NCBI GenBank assembly: GCA_016702745.1
Contig: JADJDJ010000001.1
Coordinates: 806,001 to 870,000 of the forward strand
DNA: 64,000 nt
Reading direction: 5' to 3'
From: Chitinophagaceae bacterium
Lineage (GTDB): Bacteria; Bacteroidota; Bacteroidia; Chitinophagales; Chitinophagaceae
The position numbers and the translations under genes are program-made. Positions 37,854 to 47,657 of the stretch are shown here, in pieces; the first letter of the stretch is position 1; each line of letters begins with the position of its first letter. Under the pieces are notes generated by a model, which saw only the letters and a list, made by a program, of their open reading frames with translations, was not told the DNA's origin and searched no databases.

Positions 37854-38591
37854 TTGGAGAAGATAAGGGTTGGAATCGTTAATTATCTGAATACAAGACC
37901 ATTGATTTATGGGTTGCTGCAGCCGCCAGTAAATGAATTGATTGAATTGACCGGTGATTACCCGGCAAGGGTAGCAGAACAGCTTATCAATGACGAGATT
38001 GACCTGGGGCTGGTCCCGGTGGCCGTCTTGCAAAAAATGCCGGAGTATCATATAGTAGGTAATTATTGTATCGGAACTGAAGGAGAGATTGCCTCAGTAG
38101 CTCTTTTCAGTGAAGTGCCACTTTCTGAAATCAGGAAAGTGTATCTCGACTACCAAAGCCGGACATCAGTTGCTTTGTTAAAATACCTGATGAAAGAATC
38201 ATGGGGAATCAACCCGGAGATTGTACAAGCGGAAAATGAAAATTACCGGGCAGAAATCAGGGGTACTACAGCCGGACTGGTGATCGGTGACCGTGCATTT
38301 GAACAAAGAAGGCAATCTACTTTTATTTATGACCTGGGTTCGGAATGGAGGGCAATCACGGGCTTGCCATTTGTATTTGCAGTTTGGGTCAGTAAAAAGA
38401 AATTGCCTGAAGATTTTATCAAAGTATTTGATGAAGCTAACGCCTTAGGCCTGAGTTTTATTGATGAAATTGTGGCAGAGACAGAAAATCCCCTTTATGA
38501 GTTAAAAAAATATTACAAACTTCACTTGAGCTATCACCTTGATGATCAGAAAAGAAAAGGAATGGCCCGATTCCTTGAGTTGATTTCCTGA
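37854..38591 (+). CDS. mqnA: Chorismate dehydratase, futalosine menaquinone pathway
   Basis: MqnA makes 3-enolpyruvyl-benzoate from chorismate, the first step of the futalosine route to menaquinone. It has 245 residues with the periplasmic-binding-like fold; landmarks are RVGIVNYLNTRPLIYGL, DLGLVPVAVL, GTEGEIASVALFS and LDYQSRTSVAL. The start is TTG at 37854: the frame is closed by a TAA at 37827-37829, and no ATG or GTG lies between that stop and the conserved VGIVNYLN. Confidence 0.93.
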   Translation: MEKIRVGIVNYLNTRPLIYGLLQPPVNELIELTGDYPARVAEQLINDEIDLGLVPVAVLQKMPEYHIVGNYCIGTEGEIASVALFSEVPLSEIRKVYLDYQSRTSVALLKYLMKESWGINPEIVQAENENYRAEIRGTTAGLVIGDRAFEQRRQSTFIYDLGSEWRAITGLPFVFAVWVSKKKLPEDFIKVFDEANALGLSFIDEIVAETENPLYELKKYYKLHLSYHLDDQKRKGMARFLELIS

Positions 38592-38658
38592 TATTTTTTT
38601 GATATCATATTGGCATATTGGCATTTAGTTTTTAATTTTAAGAAAACCGGGCCAGCCA

Positions 38659-41600
38659 ATGCAGCGAAAATTTATTACTCCTTGTTTATACTGTATTTTT
38701 TTTACGTTACTGATACAGTTACAGGTTTTTGCACAAACTGGTGGGGTGCCCACCGGAACTGATACTTCCTGTTCAAATGGTATTTCTTTTTATCAGAAGG
38801 TTTATGGGGGGAATAAGGATGAGACAGGTGAGTGGCTGGTTCCAACAGCTGATAGCGGTTATGTGATAGTAGGCCATTCAAATAGTTTTGGGAGTGGCGG
38901 TTATGATGGTTTGCTGATGCGGGTAAATAAAAAAGGCTCCCTTGTTTGGAGTCGGTCAGTAGGTGGAACCGGTAATGATGTTTTGTATGCTGTTAAAGCA
39001 ACCAGCGATAATGGTTTTATTGCTGTTGGTCAGAGTAAATCATTTGGTAACAGTGCCGGAGATGGCTGGCTGGTGAAAGTGGATGCCGCAGGTGCCATTC
39101 AGTGGTCAAAGAAATATGGTGATGGTAATGTTTTTGGAGAGGCCATTTTTGATGTGGTTCAACTTTCTGACGGTGGTTATGCTTTTTGTGGAGCACACCA
39201 GTTTGCAGGCGGTGTGTCTCAGAGTTTTGTAGTGAGGACAGATAATTCCGGGAATGTTATATGGAGTAAACAATACGATCAGCCTGGATCAGACGAAGCC
39301 TGGGGGCTTACGGAGGATGGAACTTCATTGGTTGTGGTGGGTTTTTATCGTGCTCCTGATTTGTATGATGGGTATATGATGAAACTGGATAAGTCTACCG
39401 GTTCGGCTCAATGGAGAAATACTTATGATGCGGAATTTGGCCGCCATATGTTGATGGCCAAAGTTCGTGTTATCAATACAGGTTACCAGGTGTTTTCATT
39501 AATCATGGATGATTTTGCGGGCTCCAACCAGCAGCAATGTGTTTGGAATATTGGATCTAATGGGTCAGTTCAGAGCGTTCGTAAAATAGTGATACCCGGG
39601 TTGCATACCTCAGGATATGGCTGGACACCGCTGGCAGATCGGGGATTTGTGGTGGCCAATGGTGAAAACATAACTAACCCTGATGTTTTGCTGACACAAG
39701 TGAATGCAAATGGAACAATTAGCTGGTCTAAAAATATATACGAAATGGAAGACAAGTGATTCGTTCGATTACAACTTCTCCGGAAGGAGGGTATGCGGGT
39801 GTTGGAATCAATAACATAGCCGGGACAGCCACTGATAGTAGTAATATATATCTGTTGAGAATTGATAGTATGGGAATTTCGGGATCCTGTTCGGGTACTA
39901 ATACCAGTGAAGTAACAGTTGAGTCACCATCATTTACAAGTTCTGCCATAGGCACAGGAAGCCCTGGAAATGTGTCAATCAATAACCCTGTAATTACGGT
40001 TAGTACATCCCCATTTGTACCAGTAACAAGTACTCTGTGTTACTATTGCTATGTCCCTATCCCAATAACACCTATTGATACATCTTGTTTAAATGGAATT
40101 TCCTTATATCAGAAAGTATATGGTGGTAATAAGGATGAAACAGGCGAGTGGCTGGTTCCGACAGCTGATAGTGGTTATGTGATAGTGGGCCACACAAATA
40201 GTTTTGGTAACGGAGGATCTGATGGGTTACTGATGCGTGTGAACAAAAAAGGTTCTGTTCTATGGAGCCGGGCTGTTGGTGGAGCCGGTGATGATGCGTT
40301 ATATGGTGTGAAGGCTACCAGCGATAATGGATTTATCTCTATTGGCCAGACAAAATCTTACGGGAACATTGCAGGTGATGGCTGGTTGGTGAAAGTAGAT
40401 GCTGGAGGAGTAGTTCAGTGGTCAAAAAAATATGGTGATGGCACTGTTTTTGGCGAGGCGATGTTTGATGTAGTGCAGCTCTCGGATGGAGGATATGCAT
40501 TTTGTGGGGCTCACCAGTTTGCAGGCGGTGTTTCGCAGAGTTTTGTGATCAGGACCGATAATTCAGGAAACGTTATTTGGAGTAAACAGTACGATCAACC
40601 CGGATCAGATGAAGCCTGGGGATTGACAGAAGATGGGAATTCATTGATTGTGGTCGGCTTTTATCGCGCCCCTGATCTTTACGATGGATATATGATGAAG
40701 CTGGATAAGGCATCAGGTTCGGTTCAATGGAGAAATACCTATGATGCGGAATTTAGCCGTCATATGCTGATGGCAAAAGTCCGGGTAATTAATACTGGTT
40801 ACCAGGTATTCTCGCTAGTTATGGATGATTTTGCCGGCTCCAATCAACAGCAATGTATTTGGAATATTGGGACCAATGGTACGGTACAGAATATCAGAAA
40901 AATAGTGATACCAGGCACCCAAACCTCGGGGTACGGATGGATGCCATTGACAGATGGAGGCTTTGTTGTGGCCAACGGCGAGAACCTGACTAACCCGGAT
41001 GTATTGATCACACAAGTGAACGCTAATGGATCGATTGGCTGGTCCAGAAAATATGTTCGCAATGGCAGACAAGTGATACGTTCAATAGCAGGATCGTCAG
41101 AAGGAGGGTATGCTGCACTGGGGATCAATAATAATGTGGGCACAGCAACAGACAGCAGTAATATTTATTTGCTAAGAATTGATAGTTTGGGTGGAAGTGG
41201 AAGTTGTTCTGGGATTATAACCTCAGATGTGACAGTTGAGTTTCCGGCTTTTACCAGTTCAGCGATAAGTTCAGGAACTCCGGCTAACGTATCTGTTAAT
41301 AATCCTGTCATTACCATCGGGACATCCACATTTGTTCCAGTAACCGGTACACTTTGTTTTTATTGTCAACCCAAACCCCTTGGGTCTTCAAGACCTTCCG
41401 CAAGTGGCGATGCTGATCCGCAGCATCAAATGAGGTTGTATCCTAACCCTGTAGTAACAGGTACTTTCTTCCTGGATATTGATGCCCGTTTTGAAGATAT
41501 TGCCTCAATCAATATTATCGACCTGAATGGAACTGTTCAATATGTTTTTACCTCCGAGGAGGCTTTTGAAAGGTCAGAATATTATTCGGGTGGATTTGCC

Positions 41601-41688
41601 AGTCAGGCTGAGAAATTATACCAATTACCTGGTTTCTGTACAATTCGGTAATTATTCATCAGCTGCTAAAATTTTTGTATTACGTTAA
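38659..41688 (+). CDS. Large exported protein of two near-identical beta-propeller-like halves with a T9SS C-terminal domain, two frameshifts
   Basis: About 1010 residues when repaired. A signal peptide is followed by two about 435-residue halves (from about 38760 and about 40075) that align residue for residue (CNSxGISxYQKVYGGNKDETGEW and so on). Each holds YGGN/GGT/GDGWLVK repeats of a WD/PQQ-like propeller. The end carries a T9SS sorting domain (RLYPNPVVTGTFFLDI). The first frame ends at 39759; adding one A to the five-A run at 39730-39734 restores SWSKKYIRNGRQVIRS. The second ends at 41651; one frame over, NYLVSVQFGNYSSAAKIFVLR to 41688 is the expected T9SS tail, so there is an extra base near 41613-41630. 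Confidence 0.84.
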
Positions 41689-41708
41689 AAAATCTTAATA
41701 AGACTTCC

Positions 41709-42320
41709 ATGAAAAGAGTCAATCTTTTAACAGTATTTACTTCTGCTCTTCTTGTATTATCTATGATAGCCTGTCAAAAAACGGGTCCTGCAGGCCCGGC
41801 TGGTCCGGCAGGGGCCGCTGGTCCAACAGGACCAACAGGACCAACAGGGCCCACTGGTCCTACGGGACCAACAGGCCCTACAGGACCTCAAGGGCCACAG
41901 GGCCCACAAGGACCCCAAGGTCCTGTAGGGACGGCCAATGTGATCTATTCAAGATGGACTAATGGATCCACATGGACTATTGATGGAAATACAGGATATG
42001 CGTTCACTAATATCCCTACTACCTCTTTAACGCAGTCTGTTTTGAGTGGTGGGGCCATTCATGTTTATTGGGCTGTACTGGGAGATACTGCAGGGCATGT
42101 GCGTCAATTACCATTTGCAGAAGTAGTGGGTAGTATTACTTATGCTCATAATCCCAGGTATTCAGTGGGCAATATTAAAATTGAAACCAACAATACGTCC
42201 ATGTCATCGACCAACAAGTACCGGTACATTATGATCCCGGGTGGTGTTTTAGGGGGAAGGAGCAGTATTGATTTCTCAAATTACCGTGAAGTACTCAGGC
42301 AATTGGGCATTCCGGAATAA
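41709..42320 (+). CDS. Collagen-like lipoprotein
   Basis: 203 residues: lipoprotein signal (VLSMIAC), then about 18 uninterrupted Gly-X-Y triplets (GPAGPA, GPTGPT x7, GPQGPQ x4, residues about 26-77) forming a predicted triple helix, then a about 125-residue globular domain (ANVIYSRWTNGSTWTIDGNTGYAF... LREVLRQLGIPE-like end). Probably a trimeric surface stalk anchored to the outer membrane. It lies 20 bp from the repaired end of the T9SS protein gene. The DNA of the triplet array is repetitive and prone to slippage. Confidence 0.88.
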   Translation: MKRVNLLTVFTSALLVLSMIACQKTGPAGPAGPAGAAGPTGPTGPTGPTGPTGPTGPTGPQGPQGPQGPQGPVGTANVIYSRWTNGSTWTIDGNTGYAFTNIPTTSLTQSVLSGGAIHVYWAVLGDTAGHVRQLPFAEVVGSITYAHNPRYSVGNIKIETNNTSMSSTNKYRYIMIPGGVLGGRSSIDFSNYREVLRQLGIPE

Positions 42321-42328
42321 AGAATGGT

Positions 42329-43393
42329 TTAGCTGAAAAATTTAATATCAGACGCCATCATTTCAGCAATAAGCTGGTCTAATGTACAGGTGGCCTCCCA
42401 ATTTAATTTTTCGCGGGCTTTAGTCGCATCACCCAGTAATAAATCCACTTCTGTAGGACGATAATACCTTTGGTCGACCGCTACTACTTCCTGGCCTGCT
42501 GGAAGCTGATACAAGGGGTTATTGCATTTGGATACAAAGGCTTTCTCCGTTTCTTCGCTTCCTTCAAAACGAAGTTCAATGCCACAATGGGCAAATGATT
42601 TGATCACAAAATCCCTGACGGTATTGGTAATACCTGTGGCAATTACAAAATCCTCTGGTATGTCCTGTTGCAGGATCCGCCACATGGCATCCACATAATC
42701 TCTTGCATGTCCCCAATCCCTTTTCGCATTCAGGTTGCCCAGAAACAGGGTCTGTTTTTTCTTCAATACAATTTCGGCAACGGCCCGGGTGATTTTTCTC
42801 GTTACAAAAGTTTCTCCTCTTACCGGACTTTCATGATTAAACAGGATCCCGTTACAGGCAAACATGCCATAGGCCTCTCTGTAATTCACCGTGATCCAGT
42901 AGGCATACAATTTCGCCACTGCATAAGGAGATCGGGGATAGAACGGTGTTTTTTCATTCTGTGGGATGGCCTGTACCATTCCATACAGTTCTGAAGTAGA
43001 AGCCTGATAAACCCGGGTCTTTTTTTCCAATCCCAGAATCCTGACGGCTTCCAGTATTCTCAAAGCACCAACACCGTCTACATTGGCAGTGTATTCAGGG
43101 GTCTGGAAACTGATATGGACATGACTCATCGCCCCCAGATTGTAAATCTCGTCCGGCTGCACTTTTTGAATGATATGCAGGATGCCGGCAGCATCGGTCA
43201 GGTCGCCATAATGTAAAAAAAGACGAACATCATCTTCGTGAATATCCCTGTACAGGTGATCTATACGGTCTGTATTGATCAGTGAAGCTCTCCGGCGGAT
43301 GCCATGTACCTCATAACCTTTCTGTAAAAGCAATTCTGCCAGATAAGCACCATCCTGTCCTGTAATACCTGTTATTAACGCCTTTTTTTTCAT
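42329..43393 (-). CDS. gmd: GDP-mannose 4,6-dehydratase
   Basis: Gmd converts GDP-mannose to GDP-4-keto-6-deoxymannose, the precursor of fucose, rhamnose-D and perosamine in surface glycans. 354 residues from the ATG at 43393. The SDR Rossmann loop is TGITGQDGAYLAELLL, RR of HGIRRR binds NADP, and the catalytic set is Ser/Thr in STSELYG and YAVAK (SPYAVAKLYAYW). NHESPVRGETFVTRKITRA is a Gmd signature. It is divergent from the following glycan genes. Confidence 0.95.
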   Translation of the reverse strand: MKKKALITGITGQDGAYLAELLLQKGYEVHGIRRRASLINTDRIDHLYRDIHEDDVRLFLHYGDLTDAAGILHIIQKVQPDEIYNLGAMSHVHISFQTPEYTANVDGVGALRILEAVRILGLEKKTRVYQASTSELYGMVQAIPQNEKTPFYPRSPYAVAKLYAYWITVNYREAYGMFACNGILFNHESPVRGETFVTRKITRAVAEIVLKKKQTLFLGNLNAKRDWGHARDYVDAMWRILQQDIPEDFVIATGITNTVRDFVIKSFAHCGIELRFEGSEETEKAFVSKCNNPLYQLPAGQEVVAVDQRYYRPTEVDLLLGDATKAREKLNWEATCTLDQLIAEMMASDIKFFS

Positions 43394-43415
43394 GTATTGC
43401 TGGTGTTGACCGGCG

Positions 43416-43423
43416 CAAAAATA
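43416..43423 (-). promoter_or_regulatory. Bacteroidota -7 promoter box for gmd
   Basis: TATTTTTG on the minus strand, an exact TAnnTTTG match, 23 bases before the gmd ATG. Confidence 0.55.
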
Positions 43424-43451
43424 CAATTTTGTGCCTTACTTTATTTGCCGC

Positions 43452-43459
43452 TAAGTTTG
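43452..43459 (+). promoter_or_regulatory. Bacteroidota -7 promoter box for the 43480-45874 glycan operon
   Basis: TAAGTTTG, an exact TAnnTTTG match, 21 bases before the ATG at 43480; about 30 bases from the divergent gmd box. Confidence 0.55.
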
Positions 43460-43479
43460 CAGGTATTAATCCCCGAAAA

Positions 43480-43926
43480 ATGGCAGAAACGCTCGGTAGC
43501 TTATGCGATAAGCTCACTATTGTCAAATTGAAGCAATACCACACAGAAGATGCGGCCCGGCTCCAGAGTCTGACCAGCCAGGAAAAGCAATTACAGGAAG
43601 AAATCAATGGATTTGTAAAAGACGCTGTTGATGGAAATATACCAGCTGACAGGCTTACTTTTTCTGCGAATAAAGTGTTTAAAAAAGAAGGAAATGAAAC
43701 CCGGGAAATAGCCGGTGCTATAGGCGAAGTATTTGCTGAACTGGCCCGGGTGAACTGTGATCTCTGGCATGAACAGGAAAAAGTCTATGAATTTGAAAAA
43801 GTGGAGGCTGCCGAAAAAGATATAGTCGTTAAGAAACTTGCCGTACTGAACCTGGAAAGGAATAAATGTATTGATGCAATTGACCGGCAGTTTCAATCCA
43901 TGGTCACTGGTAAAAATCAAGCATGA
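43480..43926 (+). CDS. Small coiled-coil protein of a glycan cluster
   Basis: 148 residues from the ATG at 43480, which fits the promoter. Highly charged and helical: SLCDKLTIVKLKQYHTEDAARLQSLTSQEKQLQEEINGF, then EIAGAIGEVFAELARVNCDLWHEQEKVYEFEKV and NLERNKCIDAIDRQF. It resembles (from memory) DUF4254-type helical proteins that accompany glycosyltransferases in Bacteroidota; function unknown. Its stop overlaps the next start by 4 bp (ATGA). Confidence 0.78.
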   Translation: MAETLGSLCDKLTIVKLKQYHTEDAARLQSLTSQEKQLQEEINGFVKDAVDGNIPADRLTFSANKVFKKEGNETREIAGAIGEVFAELARVNCDLWHEQEKVYEFEKVEAAEKDIVVKKLAVLNLERNKCIDAIDRQFQSMVTGKNQA

Positions 43927-44810
43927 GCCGAGCCATTATATTCGGGATCAATGGACAGGACGGGTACTACCTGGAAAAATTGTTGTCGGCTAAACAGATT
44001 TCTGTTACTGGCGTGTCCCGGTCCCCGGGACCCTGGCAACAAGGTTCAATTACTGATCAGTCGTTGGTGACTGCCCTGGTTCGGGAATTGCAACCAGATT
44101 ATATCTTTCATCTGGCTGCCCGTTCTAAAACCGGACATGAATTATTATATGAGCACCAGGATACCATTGTGAATGGCTCCCTGCATGTACTGGAAGCAGT
44201 ATTTAATCATTCACCCGCCTCACGTGTATTTATTACCGGCAGCGGATTACAGTTCGTCAATAACGGTGATCCGATTCACGAAAATGCCCCCTTTGAAGCG
44301 AGGGATGCCTATTCTTTGGCCAGGATTCAATCTGTTTATGCTGCCCGCTATTACCGTACGAAGGGGGTAAAAGCCTATACTGGTTACCTTTTTCACCATG
44401 ATAGCCCTTTAAGATCATCAGGACACCTGAACCGCAAAATAGCCGATGCTGCTGTTGCCGCAGCGGACGGAGATCCGGTCCACCTGACAGTGGGAGATAT
44501 TACGGTTGAGAAAGAATTTGGATTTGCCGGTGATATTGCGGCCGGGATTTTTCAATTGTTGAATCAGGATCGTTTTTTTGAAGCCTGTATTGGTACCGGG
44601 AAAGCATACTCGGTTGAACAGTGGCTGGAGATTTGCTTTGGTATGATGGATAAAAACTGGAAAGACTTTGTACAGTTGAACAATCAATATACAGCAGATT
44701 TCAGGCGGATGCTCAGTGATTCTTCTCTCTTGCAGTCAACAGGCTGGCAACCTTCAACCGATATCAGGGAACTGGCAGCCATGATGTTAAAACCTGCACC
44801 TGCCCGCTGA
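43923..44810 (+). CDS. SDR-family sugar-nucleotide epimerase/dehydratase-like protein
   Basis: 295 residues, Gmd-like fold. The cofactor loop is FGINGQDGYYLEKLL. The usual YxxxK dyad reads YSLAR (DAYSLARIQSVYAARYYR), so the catalytic Lys is Arg, and the Thr/Ser of the TGS motif is present (ITGSGLQF). Activity may be reduced or changed. It overlaps the flanking genes by 4 and 1 bp, so it is translated in a coupled operon with the coiled-coil protein and the glycosyltransferase. Confidence 0.88.
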   Translation: MSRAIIFGINGQDGYYLEKLLSAKQISVTGVSRSPGPWQQGSITDQSLVTALVRELQPDYIFHLAARSKTGHELLYEHQDTIVNGSLHVLEAVFNHSPASRVFITGSGLQFVNNGDPIHENAPFEARDAYSLARIQSVYAARYYRTKGVKAYTGYLFHHDSPLRSSGHLNRKIADAAVAAADGDPVHLTVGDITVEKEFGFAGDIAAGIFQLLNQDRFFEACIGTGKAYSVEQWLEICFGMMDKNWKDFVQLNNQYTADFRRMLSDSSLLQSTGWQPSTDIRELAAMMLKPAPAR

Positions 44811-45874
44811 TGGAAAAGCCTGCCAAAAAAATATTACTGGGGATGCTGGTGGCCAACGGGGATTGCCTGATGGCTACTGTACTCGCAAAACAAATAAAGA
44901 AAGATTATCCTGGCTGTCACCTCACCTGGGCGATCAGCAATCTTTGCCGCGGAGTGATTGATGGAAATCCCGATGTAGATGCGGTTTGGGAAATTCAGTT
45001 GAATAATAAAAAGGAAGCAGAAAAAGAAGGCTGGTTCCGGTTTGAAACAGCAGCCCTTCAAAAAAAGGAAAGGGGAGAGTTTGATGAAGTATTCTTCACA
45101 CAGATTTATCCAACTAATGTGCACCGTTTTGACGGCACCACCCGAAGCACCATCTATAATGCCTACCCGCATCCCGTGACGGTAGATGCCAGACCGGTTT
45201 TGCGGTTAAGGGAGGAAGAAATTAGTAAAGTGGCTGAGTTTGCTGCCACTCATCAACTCCACACATACAGGCATGTATTTCTTTTTGAATGTTCCTCATT
45301 TAGCGGGCAATCCTTTGTTACTCCCGATTGGGCGCTGGAAGTATCCCGCCGGCTATTGGATGTCAGGAAAGATCTATTCATTATTTTATCCACGCACTTA
45401 CCGATGGCCAACCTGCCTCCCCGGATGGCAGTAGCATCAGCATTAAGTCTCCGGGAAAATGCGGAGCTCACAAAATATTGCAGTCTGTTGCTCGGTTGTT
45501 CCAGTGGGATTACCTGGATCGCCACCACCGATTGGGCAAAGCGATTGCCGATGCTGCAATTTCTGAGAAGGGGAAAGGGCTTCACTTTTGCCTCGGTAGC
45601 ATATGATCACCGGTATTGGGGATTGGATGATCAGCTGATCATTGAAACTACAAATGAAGATATCCCGGCGGCTGTAAATATGGTCTTGCAGGTGTTGGAG
45701 AATGGTGTTCCTGCCGCGAGAAAGGAATTTCATATGCAATTAAGGCCGAGAACAATTTCCTTGTTAAAGTACTGGTTTATGTTTTTCAGAAAAGGTAAAT
45801 GGGCTAAATCATTCGGAATTGTAAAACAATTTTATCGGAGGAATTACAGAAAGCGGGATAATCACATACATTAA
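44810..45874 (+). CDS. GT9-like glycosyltransferase (heptosyltransferase fold)
   Basis: 354 residues. The opening KILLGMLVANGDCLMATVLAKQIKKDYPGCHLTWAI is the nucleotide-sugar GT9 start, and LLLGCSSGITWIAT near 225 is the usual GT-B donor-site loop. The C-terminus is basic (RKGKWAKSFGIVKQFYRRNYRKRD). Probably transfers a sugar onto a glycan core or lipid. It starts inside the previous stop (TGATG), at the end of the three-gene operon. Confidence 0.82.
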   Translation: MEKPAKKILLGMLVANGDCLMATVLAKQIKKDYPGCHLTWAISNLCRGVIDGNPDVDAVWEIQLNNKKEAEKEGWFRFETAALQKKERGEFDEVFFTQIYPTNVHRFDGTTRSTIYNAYPHPVTVDARPVLRLREEEISKVAEFAATHQLHTYRHVFLFECSSFSGQSFVTPDWALEVSRRLLDVRKDLFIILSTHLPMANLPPRMAVASALSLRENAELTKYCSLLLGCSSGITWIATTDWAKRLPMLQFLRRGKGFTFASVAYDHRYWGLDDQLIIETTNEDIPAAVNMVLQVLENGVPAARKEFHMQLRPRTISLLKYWFMFFRKGKWAKSFGIVKQFYRRNYRKRDNHIH

Positions 45875-46536
45875 CTTGCTTTAAATATATCTGCTCTGCA
45901 AAAAATACTGTTGATATGGGTATCAGCATAGATGTCATATCCTTTTGAATTCAGGAATTCAATGATATCCCGGTTCTTGACCTCTTTGTTTCCTTCTTCA
46001 TACCCGATTGTTTCTGCACAAATTACTTCTGGTTGAAACCGGTCGAAGTCAATAGTCTTCAGTATAGCCAAATCAAGGCCTTCAACATCAATTGAAATAA
46101 GATTAGGGTGGGAAGTAAAATGTTCGGCCATGATTTCATTGATCCTGACCAGCCGGGTTTTAATAACAGCTTCTATTTTATGCTTGCCAATCACATCATT
46201 TCCGGTTTTTTCCCAAAACTCAGCTTCTTCTTTTGAGAAAGTGCCCAACCCATTTGCTTTGTTTGAAAACATATAGAAATCAGCTTCGAGTTGATCGTCA
46301 AATGCGATCCCGGCATTAATACAGGTATCTCTGTTCCTTTTCCGCTTGAATTTTTTGTGAAGTGATGGATTAGGTTCAATACAAACACCCTTACTCCCTT
46401 TTGAATAAAATAAATAGGTGTTACTGATGTAGAATGGTTCATTGGCGCCGATGTCAAGGTAAGTCGGTTTTTGAATGCCAATTCTTGCAAAAAGATCTTT
46501 AATGATAATGTCTTCACCGTTTTGGGAATAGCTCAC
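45871..46536 (-). CDS. FkbM family methyltransferase
   Basis: 221 residues with the FkbM opening SYSQNGEDIIIKDLF, the class I SAM motif YLDIGANEPFYISNT, IEPNP and ISIDVEGLDLAILKTIDF. FkbM enzymes O-methylate sugars. The start is a GTG at 46536, the only plausible start codon after the upstream in-frame stop. The gene follows the glycosyltransferase stop by 4 bp. Confidence 0.9.
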   Translation of the reverse strand: MSYSQNGEDIIIKDLFARIGIQKPTYLDIGANEPFYISNTYLFYSKGSKGVCIEPNPSLHKKFKRKRNRDTCINAGIAFDDQLEADFYMFSNKANGLGTFSKEEAEFWEKTGNDVIGKHKIEAVIKTRLVRINEIMAEHFTSHPNLISIDVEGLDLAILKTIDFDRFQPEVICAETIGYEEGNKEVKNRDIIEFLNSKGYDIYADTHINSIFCRADIFKAS

Positions 46537-46540
46537 TTTG

Positions 46541-47653
46541 CTATACGGATAAAGGTAGCCACTGTAAATTTTCCTTATAATTTTTTAAATGAAAAGCCGC
46601 ATAGACCGATGATTTGTAATAGAATCGCAAAAGTTTTATAATTCGTTTTTCAATTTTATACCTCAATGATTTCCGGTTTCGTGTATTTAAAGTCACTGAC
46701 CCTTCCGGATAAGCAGAGGTCTTGATATTTAATTTTTCAATCATGGCATCGAAAAGAGAAGTAAAACTTTCAGTAGCCCAGTCCTGTTTTATTTTTTTTA
46801 CAATTTCTTCTGTTTGTGTAATAGACTCTTTCAATGAAATGGAAGGGTAGGGCTGGATATATTTTGTAATATGCCTGAAGGTTGCATTGTCTGATACGGC
46901 CAAAGGCCTTTCACTTGTAATGGCCTGATCAGTAGTGGCGGCAAGGCCAGGCATATTCCTGTCGTAAAGGAAGCAATTGAGTGTATTTTCGCTACACCAG
47001 TATATCAGTTCTTCTTTACTCATAAAGTCATGCGTAACTTTTACTTCAATCCCGCTTTTTGCAATTGATTTACATTGCGCTGCCAGTTCGATTGCGTATT
47101 GATGGCTTGGATCAGTATAAGTGCCATGGGGGATATTGATTCTGATAATGGCCTCATCAAATTCATTATTAACAGCCTGAACTACATGTTCAAATCCCTT
47201 CCCTTTTGTGGCGAATCCGAAACTGCCAATAATCGGAATAACGTTATCTTTTTTTGAAAGGGGGCCTGAATAATGATCAAGTGGTCTTGGAAATGGGAAA
47301 ACCTTTTTGTGTTTTAATGTCATGGAAGGATCTAAAACACAATAAAAATCGAAATCAAATGGGGAGCAATAAACAAATGGATCATTGGGTAAAATTTCCA
47401 ATACAATGGTACCTTTTATGCCGGGTAGCAATTTAACGCTCCTGGTGTCAAGCCAACCAGTGGTGCTGAAATGATAATTGAAAACATAAAGATCATACCG
47501 GGCTGGCAAAGACGGGTTTTCCTGACTGATTTCCGTATAATCGAAACTGATTTTATTGGAATGTTTTATGCAGTCGTATACCATCAGGCCAGATTCATGT
47601 ATACTGCATACAGCTTTTTCGGTATTGACAAACAGGCCCTTGAGCAAATTCAA
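46541..47653 (-). CDS. Glycosyltransferase-like protein
   Basis: 370 residues, GT-B-like, with IIGSFGFATKGKGFEHVVQAV (GT4-like acceptor/donor hinge) and DRNMPGLAATTDQAITSERPLAVSDNATFRHI. The conserved opening LFVNTEKAVCSIHESGLMVYD needs a non-ATG start; TTG at 47653 is used here (MNLLKGLFVNTEK). The N-terminal half is weakly conserved. Likely adds a sugar in the polysaccharide made by this cluster. Confidence 0.78.
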   Translation of the reverse strand: MNLLKGLFVNTEKAVCSIHESGLMVYDCIKHSNKISFDYTEISQENPSLPARYDLYVFNYHFSTTGWLDTRSVKLLPGIKGTIVLEILPNDPFVYCSPFDFDFYCVLDPSMTLKHKKVFPFPRPLDHYSGPLSKKDNVIPIIGSFGFATKGKGFEHVVQAVNNEFDEAIIRINIPHGTYTDPSHQYAIELAAQCKSIAKSGIEVKVTHDFMSKEELIYWCSENTLNCFLYDRNMPGLAATTDQAITSERPLAVSDNATFRHITKYIQPYPSISLKESITQTEEIVKKIKQDWATESFTSLFDAMIEKLNIKTSAYPEGSVTLNTRNRKSLRYKIEKRIIKLLRFYYKSSVYAAFHLKNYKENLQWLPLSV

Positions 47654-47657
47654 TAAT

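Noticed and set aside
39730..39760. Programmed -1/+1 frameshift joining the two frames of the T9SS protein
   Set aside because: There is no slippery heptamer with a following structure, and one added base restores a perfect repeat; the same kind of fault occurs in many unrelated genes of the window.
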